In this document: piece by piece, positions 16,386 to 24,679 of the stretch
Layout: every line of letters starts with the position of its first letter
Position numbering within the stretch: the first letter of the stretch is position 1
NCBI GenBank assembly: GCA_910586705.1
Contig: CAJUJK010000002.1
Coordinates: 62,001 to 126,000, forward strand
DNA from: an uncultured Lachnospiraceae bacterium
GTDB taxonomy: Bacteria > Bacillota > Clostridia > Lachnospirales > Lachnospiraceae
DNA length: 64,000 bases
Direction of reading: 5' to 3'
Notes under the pieces: model-generated
Seen by the model: only the letters and a program-made list of their open reading frames with translations
Database searches by the model: none
What the model was told of the DNA's origin: nothing
Program-made: the position numbers and the translations under genes

Positions 16386-17187
16386 GACTTCGCCGCCTGT
16401 CTCCATACAGCAGGAAATTTTCCTGCGCGCCCACCACAGGCACCACCACCGAATCACCCTCGGCAGATTTTTCCTTCTTCTCTTCTTTCTGGGATTGTGG
16501 GAAACAGCCGCAAGACTCGGCTGGATAGACAGTTTCTTTTTCAGCAGCCCTTCCGGCATTTTGAAATATCTCGGACAGATGCTTGTGGATCACTCCTTCT
16601 TCGCCCACACCGGCGTTACCCTGTTTGAAACAATCGCGAGTTTCTTTCTGGTCACGGTCTTAAGTCTCCTTGCCGCCACCTTGCTATGGTATCAGAACAG
16701 CCTCTCCGAAATTCTGGAACCCTACCTCGTCGTCCTGAATGCCCTGCCAAAATCCGCCCTTGCGCCGCTTTTGATCGTATGGCTTGGCACCGGCACCAAC
16801 ACCATTATTGTGGCAGGTATCTCCGTAGCTGTTTTCGGTTCCATTATCAGTCTCTATACCGGTTTCTGTCAGGTTGACCCGGAAATGTGCAAGCTGATCT
16901 ACACGCTGGGCGGCAGCCGCAAAGACGCCCTCACCAAAGTGATCCTGCCAAGTTCCGTGCCGCTCATCTTAAGCAGTATGAAAGTCAATATCGGTCTCTC
17001 CCTTGTGGGCGTCATCATCGGGGAATTTCTGGCTGCCAGACGCGGACTCGGGTATCTGATTATCTATGGATCGCAGGTGTTCCAGCTCAATATGGTGATC
17101 ACTTCGATTATTATTCTGTGCGCCATCGCCATGGTGTTCTACAAACTGATCCAGAGTGCGGAACATTATTATAAGAAGAAATATTAA
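16366..17187 (+). CDS. ABC transporter permease, NitT/TauT (SsuC-like) type
   Basis: The 273-residue permease has about six membrane helices, and the EAA-type cytoplasmic loop TLGGSRKDALTKVILPSSVPLILSSMK that docks on the ATPase is near residue 190. The family fold and gene overlap with the ATPase make the pair certain. The cytoplasmic N-terminus is unusual in carrying a histidine-rich stretch, RAHHRHHHR, at residues 21-29. No periplasmic/lipoprotein substrate-binding gene follows or precedes, although this family normally has one in the operon. Start ATG has GGGAGG nine bases upstream. A hairpin terminator follows 17 bases after the stop. Confidence 0.9.
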   Translation: MTRQPHKTSPPVSIQQEIFLRAHHRHHHRITLGRFFLLLFFLGLWETAARLGWIDSFFFSSPSGILKYLGQMLVDHSFFAHTGVTLFETIASFFLVTVLSLLAATLLWYQNSLSEILEPYLVVLNALPKSALAPLLIVWLGTGTNTIIVAGISVAVFGSIISLYTGFCQVDPEMCKLIYTLGGSRKDALTKVILPSSVPLILSSMKVNIGLSLVGVIIGEFLAARRGLGYLIIYGSQVFQLNMVITSIIILCAIAMVFYKLIQSAEHYYKKKY

Positions 17188-17204
17188 TAACAAAAAAACG
17201 GAAG

Positions 17205-17226
17205 GGGCAGGCCTTATCGCCTGCCC
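17205..17226. terminator. Bidirectional terminator between permease and membrane-protein genes
   Basis: GGGCAGGC (17205-17212) pairs with GCCTGCCC (17219-17226) over a six-base loop. On the plus strand it is followed by a modest T-rich stretch; on the minus strand a run of seven T residues follows after six bases. It sits between two convergent genes. Confidence 0.75.
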
Positions 17227-17234
17227 GGTTTCAT

Positions 17235-18506
17235 TCATTCAACTGTCTTTTCCTCCAATCCTCCTATGCCTGCCACGCCAGCCGTCAAAATGCCGAACAC
17301 GCTGATCCCCAGTTCCCTCCATGTAAAGTAGGAGTGACTACAGGAATGGTCTTTGGTAAATAAATACCATAGAAACGGGTATAGTGACACAAACAAAATT
17401 GCCCCCACAATGGGGAACCGTTTTCGATCTGCCACAATACGCTTTTTGATTCGGAATATGGCAATACACGCCGCCACGCAGATAAGTGCCGGCAGGATAA
17501 CTCTCGTGTTACATACACCGAGATTCAGCTTCAGCGTATCGTAATAAGAATGCTTTTCGGTAAAATATCCGCTGCGATAAGCAATCTGGGAAAATGCGTC
17601 ATAAATAATATTTTCCCCCGTCAGAACAGAAGCAATCACCCACTTTGACGACCACATGCCCACATAGCCGATGCCCCATGACAATGTATGTAAGAAAAGA
17701 TTTTTCCAACTGCTTCTTTGCTTTTCCGGCAGACAGTTCCCATCCAGAACCAGATAAAAAATCAGCGGCACTCCCAGAGTAATCAGCGGATATGTCAGGA
17801 AATCGAAATAGGCAGTCATTACGCCAGTTAGGAGAAACAGATAATTTCTCTTCGTGTCGGTCAACTTTTCTCTCCCTATCAGTAAAGCATACAGCGCCAG
17901 CATCATAATGTAAAAGCACGGAGAATACTGTAGGGAACTGCACAGACTGATCGGGGAAAGGAACAAATACACGCCGAGAAAGGGAATCACAAACGCACCC
18001 TCCTTTTTCCTCACGAGAAGGGACACAAAGCCAAAAACAAGCGAAAATTGTAAAATCATATTGATCTGCCGGATATCCGGGTAAGCAAAAAAACATAAAA
18101 GCGGCTGCAGCAGAATCTGATACCCATGCCAGTACCTTCCGTAATTCTTTACGATATAATTATCGTTTGCCAAGGCAGCCACCTCATACAGAGAATCCAC
18201 CGGATTTCTGCCGTCCACCTCGACATGCGTGCCCAGAAGAATGTCCCTGATCCCATCCTTTGTCACCGTGTATGACACATTAATCATCAAGCCGTCCGTA
18301 TAAATGTCCAGTTGAGTCTCCCCAACATCCTGCCAGAGATATGCCCCAAGCCCCTCTCTGTATAATGCAATGGATGATTTCCACACATTTTCCCGCATCC
18401 AATCCTGCGGAATAAAATAAGTTGCCGCAAGCGCTGCGACACCTGTTATCGCACAAAGAAAAACAAGACCCAATTCTTTTATATATAAAAATAACGTTTC
18501 CCTCAT
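17235..18506 (-). CDS. Polytopic membrane protein, function unknown
   Basis: The 423-residue protein has about ten hydrophobic segments, beginning with ELGLVFLCAITGVAALAATYF. Between the first and second is a soluble extracytoplasmic region of about 100 residues (LDIYTDGLMINVSYTVTKDG). The layout, with a large first outer loop and many helices, recalls the GT-C glycosyltransferase-like membrane proteins of lachnospiral surface polysaccharide loci, but no DxD or DE motif of that group is evident. It is a single-gene unit with its own strong promoter. I do not recognise the family. The ribosome site AAAGGG is weak. Confidence 0.65.
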   Translation of the reverse strand: MRETLFLYIKELGLVFLCAITGVAALAATYFIPQDWMRENVWKSSIALYREGLGAYLWQDVGETQLDIYTDGLMINVSYTVTKDGIRDILLGTHVEVDGRNPVDSLYEVAALANDNYIVKNYGRYWHGYQILLQPLLCFFAYPDIRQINMILQFSLVFGFVSLLVRKKEGAFVIPFLGVYLFLSPISLCSSLQYSPCFYIMMLALYALLIGREKLTDTKRNYLFLLTGVMTAYFDFLTYPLITLGVPLIFYLVLDGNCLPEKQRSSWKNLFLHTLSWGIGYVGMWSSKWVIASVLTGENIIYDAFSQIAYRSGYFTEKHSYYDTLKLNLGVCNTRVILPALICVAACIAIFRIKKRIVADRKRFPIVGAILFVSLYPFLWYLFTKDHSCSHSYFTWRELGISVFGILTAGVAGIGGLEEKTVE

Positions 18507-18597
18507 CGCCCTTTATCTGTCAGGCACACGAAAATCCCATCTTTCGCAGTCACCCGTATATAAATATTGTCAGACAATCCTTTCTTTTATATCTCCC

Positions 18598-18626
18598 ATA
18601 TTAAGATATTGTATATCGTATGTCAA
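18598..18626 (-). promoter_or_regulatory. Consensus sigma-A promoter of the membrane-protein gene
   Basis: On the minus strand a perfect TTGACA (18626-18621) is followed after exactly 17 bases by TAATAT (18603-18598), a near-perfect -10. It lies about 90 bases before the start codon of the membrane protein at 18506. A second AT-rich stretch with two TATAAT copies at 18665-18677 probably serves the XRE gene on the other strand. Confidence 0.75.
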
Positions 18627-18699
18627 TATTTATAGGATTTTAAATGCGTCATTATGGATATGTATATAATATATAATCTACAGGTAAGGTGGTGATACC

Positions 18700-19017
18700 G
18701 TGTACGAAGAATTTTTCGTGGAAAGACTGAGCTCCCTAAGAAATCAGAAAAATGTGTCAGCCAGAGAAATGAGTCTGGCTCTGGGACAGAATGAAAGTTA
18801 TATCAACCGCATTGAAAACAGGCTTGCCTTTCCCTCCATGCAGGTTTTTTTCTATATCTGTGAATATTTTCAGATCACACCGCAGGAATTCTTCGATGTA
18901 AAGAACCCTGCTCCGGGAAAGATTAACCAGATTTCAGAAGAAATTAAAAATTTAGATGATATTCAGCTTGATACAATTATAGCTGTGGTGAAAGGTCTGC
19001 AGCATAAACCAAAATAA
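18700..19017 (+). CDS. XRE-family helix-turn-helix regulator
   Basis: The 105-residue protein has one N-terminal Cro/CI-type HTH: FFVERLSSLRNQKNVSAREMSLALGQNESYINRIENRLAFPSMQVFFYICEYFQITPQEFFD (residues 5-66). A short amphipathic helix at the C-terminus may dimerise. It starts with GTG, preceded by AAGGTGG. No obvious partner gene adjoins it: the divergent gene is the polytopic membrane protein, which shares its 190-base promoter region and could be its target. It ends at a hairpin terminator. Confidence 0.85.
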   Translation: MYEEFFVERLSSLRNQKNVSAREMSLALGQNESYINRIENRLAFPSMQVFFYICEYFQITPQEFFDVKNPAPGKINQISEEIKNLDDIQLDTIIAVVKGLQHKPK

Positions 19018-19044
19018 CCGGCAGTATTGCGTTCCCTGCCGGTT
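19016..19044. terminator. Terminator after the XRE gene, probably bidirectional
   Basis: AACCGGCAG pairs with CTGCCGGTT around an 11-base loop. On the plus strand TCCTCTTTT follows; on the minus strand ATTTTGGTTT follows. It overlaps the stop codon region of the XRE gene and lies 36 bases from the end of the convergent radical SAM gene. Confidence 0.75.
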
Positions 19045-19080
19045 CCTCTTTTGCTCAGAATATACCTGCTAAGCAATGTT

Positions 19081-19956
19081 TTACAACTCCCACAAACTCA
19101 TCTGCCGTCCCGCATCCTTCTCCTCAAACTCCTGCAGATACCGGAAAACCTCATCATTATCGTGAACAATCCCACTCTCCTCACATTTCTGATGAAACAG
19201 CTTCATCAGCTTTCTGTTGTCCGGGCTTTCGATCTCATACTGGTTTCCGTAAGTCCGTATGTACTTTTCCTTCAATCCGGGAAAGAGGCAGTCAAGCTGC
19301 TTATAAAAATATTCCCGGTTCCCCTCCCGGAGCGTCAGCCCCATGCCAAAGCAGATCACGCCGTAAACGCCCGCCTCCGCGCAAAGTTCCAGAATACCCG
19401 CGATATTCTCCCGCGTATCGTTGATAAACGGCAGAATCGGAGACAGCCACACAACGGTGGGAATGCCTGCGTCCCGCAGCTTCTTAAGCGCCGCAAACCG
19501 TTCTCCTGTCGTGCTTACATGCGGCTCGATTTTCCTGCACAGCTCCTCATCGTAGGTGGTCAGCGTCATCTGCACCACGCATTTCGTCTTTTGGTTTATT
19601 TTCCGCAGAAGATCCAGATCCCGCAAAATGCGGTCCGATTTCGTGTGCACCGTGACGCCGAATCCATACTGATCAATCAGCGTCAGTGCCTTTCTGACAT
19701 GCTGAAGCTCCATCTCCAACGGGATATAGGAGTCGGTCATCGCGCCTGTGCCGATCATGCACTTTAGCCGTTTGTGCTTTAGGGCATGTTCCAGCAGTTC
19801 TATGGCGTTCTCCTTGACCTCGATGTCCTCAAAGTCGTGCTCCATATGGTAGCACCTGCTTCTGGAATCACAGTAGATGCACCCGTGGGAGCAGCCCCGG
19901 TACAGATTCATCCCGTTATGAGAGGATAAGATCCCTTTCGCCCTCACAAAGTGCAT
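19081..19956 (-). CDS. Radical SAM protein, SPL/Rv2578c-like family
   Basis: The 291-residue protein begins MHFVRAKGILSSHNGMNLYRGCSHGCIYC, with the iron-sulfur cluster cysteines at 22, 26 and 29 (CxxxCxxC). The family is related to spore photoproduct lyase-like radical SAM proteins and has no settled reaction. The conserved GAMTDSYIPLE and the C-terminal region without a second cluster fit the compact family form. The ATG at 19956 has GTGAGGA upstream and gives the standard family N-terminus; an in-frame GTG at 19980 is a weaker choice. The gene start overlaps no coding base but lies 11 bases from the end of the DfsB-family gene, suggesting coupling. Confidence 0.88.
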   Translation of the reverse strand: MHFVRAKGILSSHNGMNLYRGCSHGCIYCDSRSRCYHMEHDFEDIEVKENAIELLEHALKHKRLKCMIGTGAMTDSYIPLEMELQHVRKALTLIDQYGFGVTVHTKSDRILRDLDLLRKINQKTKCVVQMTLTTYDEELCRKIEPHVSTTGERFAALKKLRDAGIPTVVWLSPILPFINDTRENIAGILELCAEAGVYGVICFGMGLTLREGNREYFYKQLDCLFPGLKEKYIRTYGNQYEIESPDNRKLMKLFHQKCEESGIVHDNDEVFRYLQEFEEKDAGRQMSLWEL

Positions 19957-19966
19957 CCGTCCGTCC

Positions 19967-20506
19967 TCACTTTCCGGCACAGTTTTTCTTATGCGCCTTC
20001 AGTTTCTTCATCGCCCAGTCATAATGGCTCGATGTGTTGCTGACAAAATAGGAGCCAAGCGTACTTCCGCCCACCCACGGAAAAACGCCTTTGGAAAACA
20101 GCTCTTCGTTGGAAAAAGTCTCCGCTAACGCCATCACTTCGGCATGAGACCCCGCCAGCAGGCTCTTCGCCTCTTCAATCGTCGTTTCCTGATGTTTTTT
20201 CCAGAACGCCACATTCATGTCGCCGTAGGTTTTCCAGTTATATGGCTTCGGTATAAACGGCCAGTTGTCGCCTCTTAGGTTCGCATGGACCCATGTCAGC
20301 AGAAGTTGGTGCCACTCGTAGAGATGTACCAGAATGTCCCGGAGATTTTTGTCCCGCTTCCAGTGCGCTTCCTTCTTCGCACTGGCTGAAAAATCAAAGG
20401 GCGTATCCAGCTCCTTTTCCGTCATCCCGTCAATCATTACATTCAGTTTCTCATAGTTTTCCGCTGCTGCGGTCAGTAAATCCGCCTTTGTCGTCGGTCT
20501 TGCCAT
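19967..20506 (-). CDS. ClbS/DfsB-family four-helix bundle protein (DUF1706)
   Basis: The 179-residue protein begins MARPTTKADLLTAAAENYEKL and has the family's HWKRDKNLRDILVHLYEWHQLLLTW helix and a C-terminal SSHYDWAMKKLKAHKK helix. The named member ClbS protects colibactin producers by hydrolysing the cyclopropane warhead; most homologues in other bacteria, such as this one, have unknown targets. No colibactin-like pathway is present here. A strong GGAGGGAG ribosome site precedes the ATG. The promoter, 20587-20592, and TGACA half-sites lie just upstream, after the WYL regulator gene. Confidence 0.85.
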   Translation of the reverse strand: MARPTTKADLLTAAAENYEKLNVMIDGMTEKELDTPFDFSASAKKEAHWKRDKNLRDILVHLYEWHQLLLTWVHANLRGDNWPFIPKPYNWKTYGDMNVAFWKKHQETTIEEAKSLLAGSHAEVMALAETFSNEELFSKGVFPWVGGSTLGSYFVSNTSSHYDWAMKKLKAHKKNCAGK

Positions 20507-20586
20507 GTCGTCTCCCTCCTTGAAATGCCTCTTTCCTGCCGCCCCACCATTGTTCGCGGAAAGCTACGGCAGCTCTTATACTTTTC

Positions 20587-20619
20587 ATTATACTGACATA
20601 ATGTTGACACCCCGTGTCA
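20587..20619 (-). promoter_or_regulatory. Promoter and three TGACA/TGTCA half-sites between WYL regulator and DfsB gene
   Basis: On the plus strand TGACA occurs at 20594 and 20605 and the inverted TGTCA at 20615, so the three half-sites are 11 and 10 bases apart, one helical turn each. The last two form TGACAC-CCC-GTGTCA. A perfect minus-strand TATAAT (20592-20587) lies beside them, with no matching -35. The stop codon of the WYL gene sits inside the inverted repeat. This arrangement fits binding by the upstream regulator or another dimeric factor. Confidence 0.55.
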
Positions 20620-21519
20620 TGTTTTATATTTATCCACAATTTTTTTCGCCTGCCGCGCGATCTCCTTCCGCAGATGTGCCGGGGAAAGAATCTCCACCTG
20701 CGTTCCGAATGACAGGAGAAAACTGACGAGCCATGCCCCCTCCGGCATTCTGGCGGACACAGCCAGATCACCGTTCTCCAGTCTCTCTATCTGGTCCCCG
20801 TCAAACTCATCGTAAACCCGGTAAGCCATCTCTTCTGGAAAGCGGAGCCTGACAAGCGGATAGGTTTCCTCGTCATCCGCAGGCTCTTCTGGAAAACTGC
20901 ACCGCACGAAACTCTCCTCCAGAAGTGTCAGTTCCAGAATGCGGTTCAACTTAAAAGTCCGCATATCCTGCTTTTCCGTGCAGAATGCTTTCAGATACCA
21001 TGCTTTCGACTTATAGACAAGTTTGTATGGCTGCACGGTTCTTTCCCCCACGCTCCCGTCAGAGCCGGCGTATCGGATCCTGACATGTCTGCAATGGATC
21101 ACCGCAGACTTCAACATCTCAAATTTTTCCTTGTCAAAGCCCTGATTGCCCCATCTGGAAAAATCCACCTCAAGCCAGTTTTCCGAGGGAAGGGCAAACA
21201 AGGCGGAAAGTTTCTGCAGGGTATGGCTTTCCCCCATGTTCCGGGTAACGTTGATACTCTGTAACGCCGCAAGAATCTCCTGCTTTTCCTCCCCCGACAG
21301 CACGGCGTGGTCCAAAACAAAGTCATGCATCAGACGGATGCCGCCATTTCTGCCCGCCTCCGCATAGATGGGAATGCCCGCCATGCTTAAGGCGTCGATA
21401 TCCCGGTAAATCGTCCGGACCGACACCTCGAAACGCTCTGCCAGCTCCGGGGCGGTCGCCTGCCCCTTATCCAGCAGATGATATACAAGTTTAAAGAGCC
21501 TGCTCTCCTGCACCGCCAT
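20617..21519 (-). CDS. WYL-domain transcriptional regulator (YafY-like)
   Basis: The 300-residue protein has an N-terminal HTH_11 domain, VYHLLDKGQATAPELAERFEVSVRTIYRDIDALSMAGIPIYAEAGRNGGIRL, with the usual wing. A central linker leads to a WYL-type domain around residues 135-220 (YKLVYKSKAWYLKAFCTEKQDMRTFKLNRILEL), which in this family senses ligands or single-stranded nucleic acid. It is the first gene of a likely WYL - DfsB - radical SAM unit, and probably regulates the two genes behind it. Start ATG has AGGAGGGA immediately upstream. Confidence 0.9.
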   Translation of the reverse strand: MAVQESRLFKLVYHLLDKGQATAPELAERFEVSVRTIYRDIDALSMAGIPIYAEAGRNGGIRLMHDFVLDHAVLSGEEKQEILAALQSINVTRNMGESHTLQKLSALFALPSENWLEVDFSRWGNQGFDKEKFEMLKSAVIHCRHVRIRYAGSDGSVGERTVQPYKLVYKSKAWYLKAFCTEKQDMRTFKLNRILELTLLEESFVRCSFPEEPADDEETYPLVRLRFPEEMAYRVYDEFDGDQIERLENGDLAVSARMPEGAWLVSFLLSFGTQVEILSPAHLRKEIARQAKKIVDKYKT

Positions 21520-21546
21520 TCCCTCCTTTTACTCCAGAATACCACG

Positions 21547-21572
21547 AAAAAACGGCAGGGATATTCCCTGCC
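21547..21572 (-). terminator. Rho-independent terminator of the nrdDG operon
   Basis: On the minus strand GGCAGGGA (21572-21565) pairs with TCCCTGCC (21561-21554) around a three-base loop and is followed by G and six T residues. It lies 23 bases after the nrdG stop codon and before the WYL regulator start. Confidence 0.9.
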
Positions 21573-21594
21573 TCGTCTGTCCCATCATCCTGTT

Positions 21595-22122
21595 CTATTC
21601 TCCGTCCTCCCACAGCACAACCTTCCCCTGCCGCAAAGACTCCTGCACGTCAATGATCCGCTGGTTCTCCGACCCTCTGAATCGCAGGCTGATATTCTTT
21701 TTCTCCTGCACAAACTCCCCGTCCACGATCACGTCCAGACAAGAAAGAAACGCCTTCATATCCTCCCACTTTTCACAGAAATCGTCCAGCAGATCCCGGT
21801 CAAAGAGATACCCGGTATAGCACCACACATCCTTATGCGGAAACCGCGTCCTCACCTCTTTCAAAAGAGGAAGGAGCGCCGTCCAGTTTGCATATTCCAG
21901 AGGTTCCCCGCCAAGCAGCGTAAGCCCCGCGATATACTCCGGCGAAAGCGCTTCCAAAATCTCGTTTTCCGTCGCCTCCGCAAAGGGCTGCCCATACTGG
22001 AAGTCCCACGTCTCCGGGTTAAAACACCCCTCACAGTGGTGCGTGCAGCCGCTCACAAAAAGCGTCACCCGCACCCCCGGACCGTTGGCGATATCACATT
22101 TCTTTATCACTGAGTAGTACAT
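21595..22122 (-). CDS. nrdG: Anaerobic ribonucleoside-triphosphate reductase activating protein
   Basis: The 175-residue radical SAM enzyme installs the glycyl radical on NrdD. It begins MYYSVIKKCDIANGPGVRVTLFVSGC, and the cluster-binding cysteines are 26, 30 and 33 (CTHHCEGC). The ETWDF and GGEPLEYANW motifs match NrdG, the latter being the SAM-binding GGEP. The ATG at 22122 follows GGGGAAGAGG and gives the normal family start; an in-frame TTG 15 bases upstream is less likely. It lies 33 bases after nrdD in the same operon and ends before a strong terminator. Confidence 0.95.
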   Translation of the reverse strand: MYYSVIKKCDIANGPGVRVTLFVSGCTHHCEGCFNPETWDFQYGQPFAEATENEILEALSPEYIAGLTLLGGEPLEYANWTALLPLLKEVRTRFPHKDVWCYTGYLFDRDLLDDFCEKWEDMKAFLSCLDVIVDGEFVQEKKNISLRFRGSENQRIIDVQESLRQGKVVLWEDGE

Positions 22123-22155
22123 ACCTCTTCCCCACAATCAAATTTGTCCGATTTG

Positions 22156-24318
22156 TCATAGGTGAAGCACTCTTTCCTTGATCTCCTGCGTGCGCCCCTG
22201 ATTCCAGAACTGCGTCCCGATATAGCCGCAGGTACGCCTTGCCACATTCATCTTATTCTGGTCGGTATTGCCGCAGTTTGGGCACTTCCAGACAAGTTTC
22301 CCGTCCGTGTCCTCCACGATATCAATCTCCCCGTGGTAGTCACACACCTGACAGTAATCGCTCTTTGTATTTAATTCCGCGTACATGATATTGTCATAAA
22401 TGTACTGCATCAGGGACAGCACCGCATCCAGATTGTTCTCCATGTTCGGCACTTCCACATAGCTGATCGCGCCGCCCGGGGAAAGCTCCTGAAACTGCGC
22501 TTCAAACTTCAGTTTGTCAAAGGCGTTGATCTCCTCCGTCACATGCACATGGTAGCTGTTCGTGATATAGTTGCGGTCCGTCACACCCTCGATGATCCCG
22601 AACCGCTTCTGCAGGCACTTCGCAAACTTGTAGGTGGTGGACTCTAAGGGCGTGCCGTAAAGGCTGAAGTCGATGTTCGTCTCCTCCCGCCACTCCTTGC
22701 ACGCATTATTGAGATACTGCATGACCTTCAGGGCAAAAGCCGTCGCCTCGGGATCGGTATGGCTCTTCCCTGTCATATAGCGGGTGCACTCACAAAGCCC
22801 TGCATACCCAAGCGAAATGGTGGAATAGCCGTCGTAGAGAAGCTTGTCGATCTTCTCCCCCTTTTTCAGTCTGGCAAGCGCCCCGTTCTGCCACAGGATC
22901 GGCGCCACGTCGGAAAGCGTCCCCTTAAGCCTGTTATGCCGCGCCATCAGCGCCCGTCTGCACAGTTCCAGACGTTCATCCATAATTTCCCAGAAACGTT
23001 CTTTGCTGCGTTTTGACGTGCACGCCACATCCACCAGATTTAAGGTGACCACGCCCTGATTGAATCTGCCGTAAAATTTTGGTTGGTCGTTCTCATCGTG
23101 ATACACGGTGAGGAAAGAGCGGCACCCCATGCAGGTATAGCAGTTGCCGTCCTTTAACTGCTTCATAATCTTCTCGGAAATATAGTCTGGCACCATGCGC
23201 TTCGCCGTACACTTCGCCGCCAGCTTCGTCAGATACCAGTATTTGGTGCCCTCCCGCACATTATCTTCCTCCAGCACATAGATCAGCTTCGGGAACGCAG
23301 GGGTAATATAAACGCCCTTCTCATTCTTGACACCCTGAATGCGCTGGTTTAACATCTCCTCTATGATCATCGCCAGATCATCCCGGGTACGCCCCTCCGG
23401 CACTTCGTCGATATACATGAAAACGGTGATAAAAGGCGCCTGCCCGTTGGTGGTCATCAAGGTGATGACCTGATACTGGATGATCTGCACGCCCTGCTTG
23501 ATCTCATCCTTCACGCGCCGCTCCGCAATCGCGTTAATCTGCTCCTCCGTGGCGGCAACACCCATCTCCTCCATCTCCGCGCGCACCTTCTGGCGGAACT
23601 TTTCACGGCTCACATTCACAAAGGGCGCCAGATGGGAAAGTGAAATGCTCTGCCCGCCGTACTGGCAGCTGGCGATCTGCGCGATACTCTGGGTCGCCAC
23701 ATTACACGCCGTGGAAAAACTTTTCGGCTTGTCAATCATGGTCTCGCTGATGACCGTACCGTTCTGCAGCATATCCTCCAGATTGACCAGACAGCAGTTG
23801 TGCATATGCTGGGCAAAATAGTCCGCGTCATGGAAATGAATCACGCCCTGCTCGTGCGCTTCCACGATATCCGGCGCAAGCAAAAACCGCTTCGTGATAT
23901 CCTTGCTCACTTCCCCCGCCATATAATCCCTCTGCACGCTGTTGACCGTAGGATTTTTATTGGAATTTTCCTGTTTTACTTCCTCGTTATTGCACTCTAA
24001 AAGACTTAAGATCTGCTCGTCCGTGGAATTAGATTTGCGCACAAGTGCCCGCTTATAGCGGTAGGTGATATAGTTTCTGGAAATGGTGTAGGCACGGTAC
24101 TTCATCAGCTGGTTCTCCACCATATCCTGAATTTCCTCCACGCTGGGAGCCCTTCTCATCTCCTCACAGTGGTCAGCCACCACAGAGGCAATCTCGTCGA
24201 TCTCCTCCTCCGTCAGCCGGTCCTCCTCCGTCACGCTGTTGTTCGCCTTTCTGATTGCCGCTATGATCTTTTTCAGATCAAAATTGACCTCCACGCCGCT
24301 TCTCTTGATAATCTTCAT
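22156..24318 (-). CDS. nrdD: Anaerobic (class III) ribonucleoside-triphosphate reductase
   Basis: The 720-residue enzyme reduces NTPs to dNTPs under anoxia using a glycyl radical. An ATP-cone allosteric domain fills residues 1-95 (KRSGVEVNFDLKKIIAAIRKA). The central barrel has the conserved CMGCRSFL and SLGYAGLCE segments. Near the C-terminus four cysteines (CQVC and CPNC) form the zinc site, and the glycyl-radical motif RTCGYIG has its glycine near residue 698. It is the first gene of the nrdDG operon, which begins at a promoter covered by an NrdR box pair. Confidence 0.97.
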   Translation of the reverse strand: MKIIKRSGVEVNFDLKKIIAAIRKANNSVTEEDRLTEEEIDEIASVVADHCEEMRRAPSVEEIQDMVENQLMKYRAYTISRNYITYRYKRALVRKSNSTDEQILSLLECNNEEVKQENSNKNPTVNSVQRDYMAGEVSKDITKRFLLAPDIVEAHEQGVIHFHDADYFAQHMHNCCLVNLEDMLQNGTVISETMIDKPKSFSTACNVATQSIAQIASCQYGGQSISLSHLAPFVNVSREKFRQKVRAEMEEMGVAATEEQINAIAERRVKDEIKQGVQIIQYQVITLMTTNGQAPFITVFMYIDEVPEGRTRDDLAMIIEEMLNQRIQGVKNEKGVYITPAFPKLIYVLEEDNVREGTKYWYLTKLAAKCTAKRMVPDYISEKIMKQLKDGNCYTCMGCRSFLTVYHDENDQPKFYGRFNQGVVTLNLVDVACTSKRSKERFWEIMDERLELCRRALMARHNRLKGTLSDVAPILWQNGALARLKKGEKIDKLLYDGYSTISLGYAGLCECTRYMTGKSHTDPEATAFALKVMQYLNNACKEWREETNIDFSLYGTPLESTTYKFAKCLQKRFGIIEGVTDRNYITNSYHVHVTEEINAFDKLKFEAQFQELSPGGAISYVEVPNMENNLDAVLSLMQYIYDNIMYAELNTKSDYCQVCDYHGEIDIVEDTDGKLVWKCPNCGNTDQNKMNVARRTCGYIGTQFWNQGRTQEIKERVLHL

Positions 24319-24346
24319 CTGGTAACGCCCCCATATTCTATCTGAT

Positions 24347-24404
24347 ACCCTATATCATGTATGTCTTTTCTGTCACTCCCCGTTGCACGTACTATATATT
24401 GTAT
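24347..24404 (-). promoter_or_regulatory. Paired NrdR boxes upstream of nrdDG
   Basis: Two 16-base matches to the NrdR consensus acaCwATATATwGtgt are seen: GTACTATATATTGTAT at 24389-24404 (13 of 16) and ACCCTATATCATGTAT at 24347-24362 (12 of 16). Their starts are 42 bases apart, about four helical turns, as known for NrdR sites. The upstream box covers the -10 element. NrdR would repress nrdDG when dATP is plentiful. No nrdR gene is in the window. Confidence 0.75.
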
Positions 24405-24425
24405 CACGACAAAATATTATGTCAA
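24398..24425 (-). promoter_or_regulatory. Sigma-A promoter of nrdDG
   Basis: On the minus strand a perfect TTGACA (24425-24420) precedes TACAAT (24403-24398) with a 16-base spacer. The -10 lies inside the first NrdR box, so repressor binding would block polymerase. The predicted leader is about 70 bases long. Confidence 0.75.
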
Positions 24426-24429
24426 GTTG

Positions 24430-24640
24430 TTGTGGTGGTTATTTTCTGAAAATGTCTCTGCGTATTTTGACTGACCAAGTCAGTATATGTCATCTCCTAT
24501 GTCCTTATTTTTCCCATTTTCCAGAATTTCCAGTATCTCCTCCTTGGTATACAGGAAACCGTGACGTCCTCCCTGCTCCGCCGCGCGCCCCCTGCGCCGC
24601 TTTCGCGGCATACTTCCTCTGCACGGGGCTGCGCATATAC
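24430..24640. other. Non-coding stretch between nrd promoter and tRNA terminator
   Basis: No gene, strong repeat or consensus promoter is recognised in this stretch. A frame read on the plus strand runs into the antisense of the tRNA gene and is not a gene. A (T)TGACTGACC direct pair near 24468 is too short to interpret. Confidence 0.5.
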
Positions 24641-24674
24641 AAAAAAGGCTCCGCACACCTGCGAAGCCTTTTTA
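24641..24674 (-). terminator. Terminator of the tRNA-Thr transcript
   Basis: On the minus strand AAAAAGGCTTCGCA pairs with TGCGGAGCCTTTTT around a four-base loop, with one wobble pair, and the T run continues after the stem. It begins six bases after the 3' end of the tRNA. Confidence 0.85.
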
Positions 24675-24679
24675 GGCAA

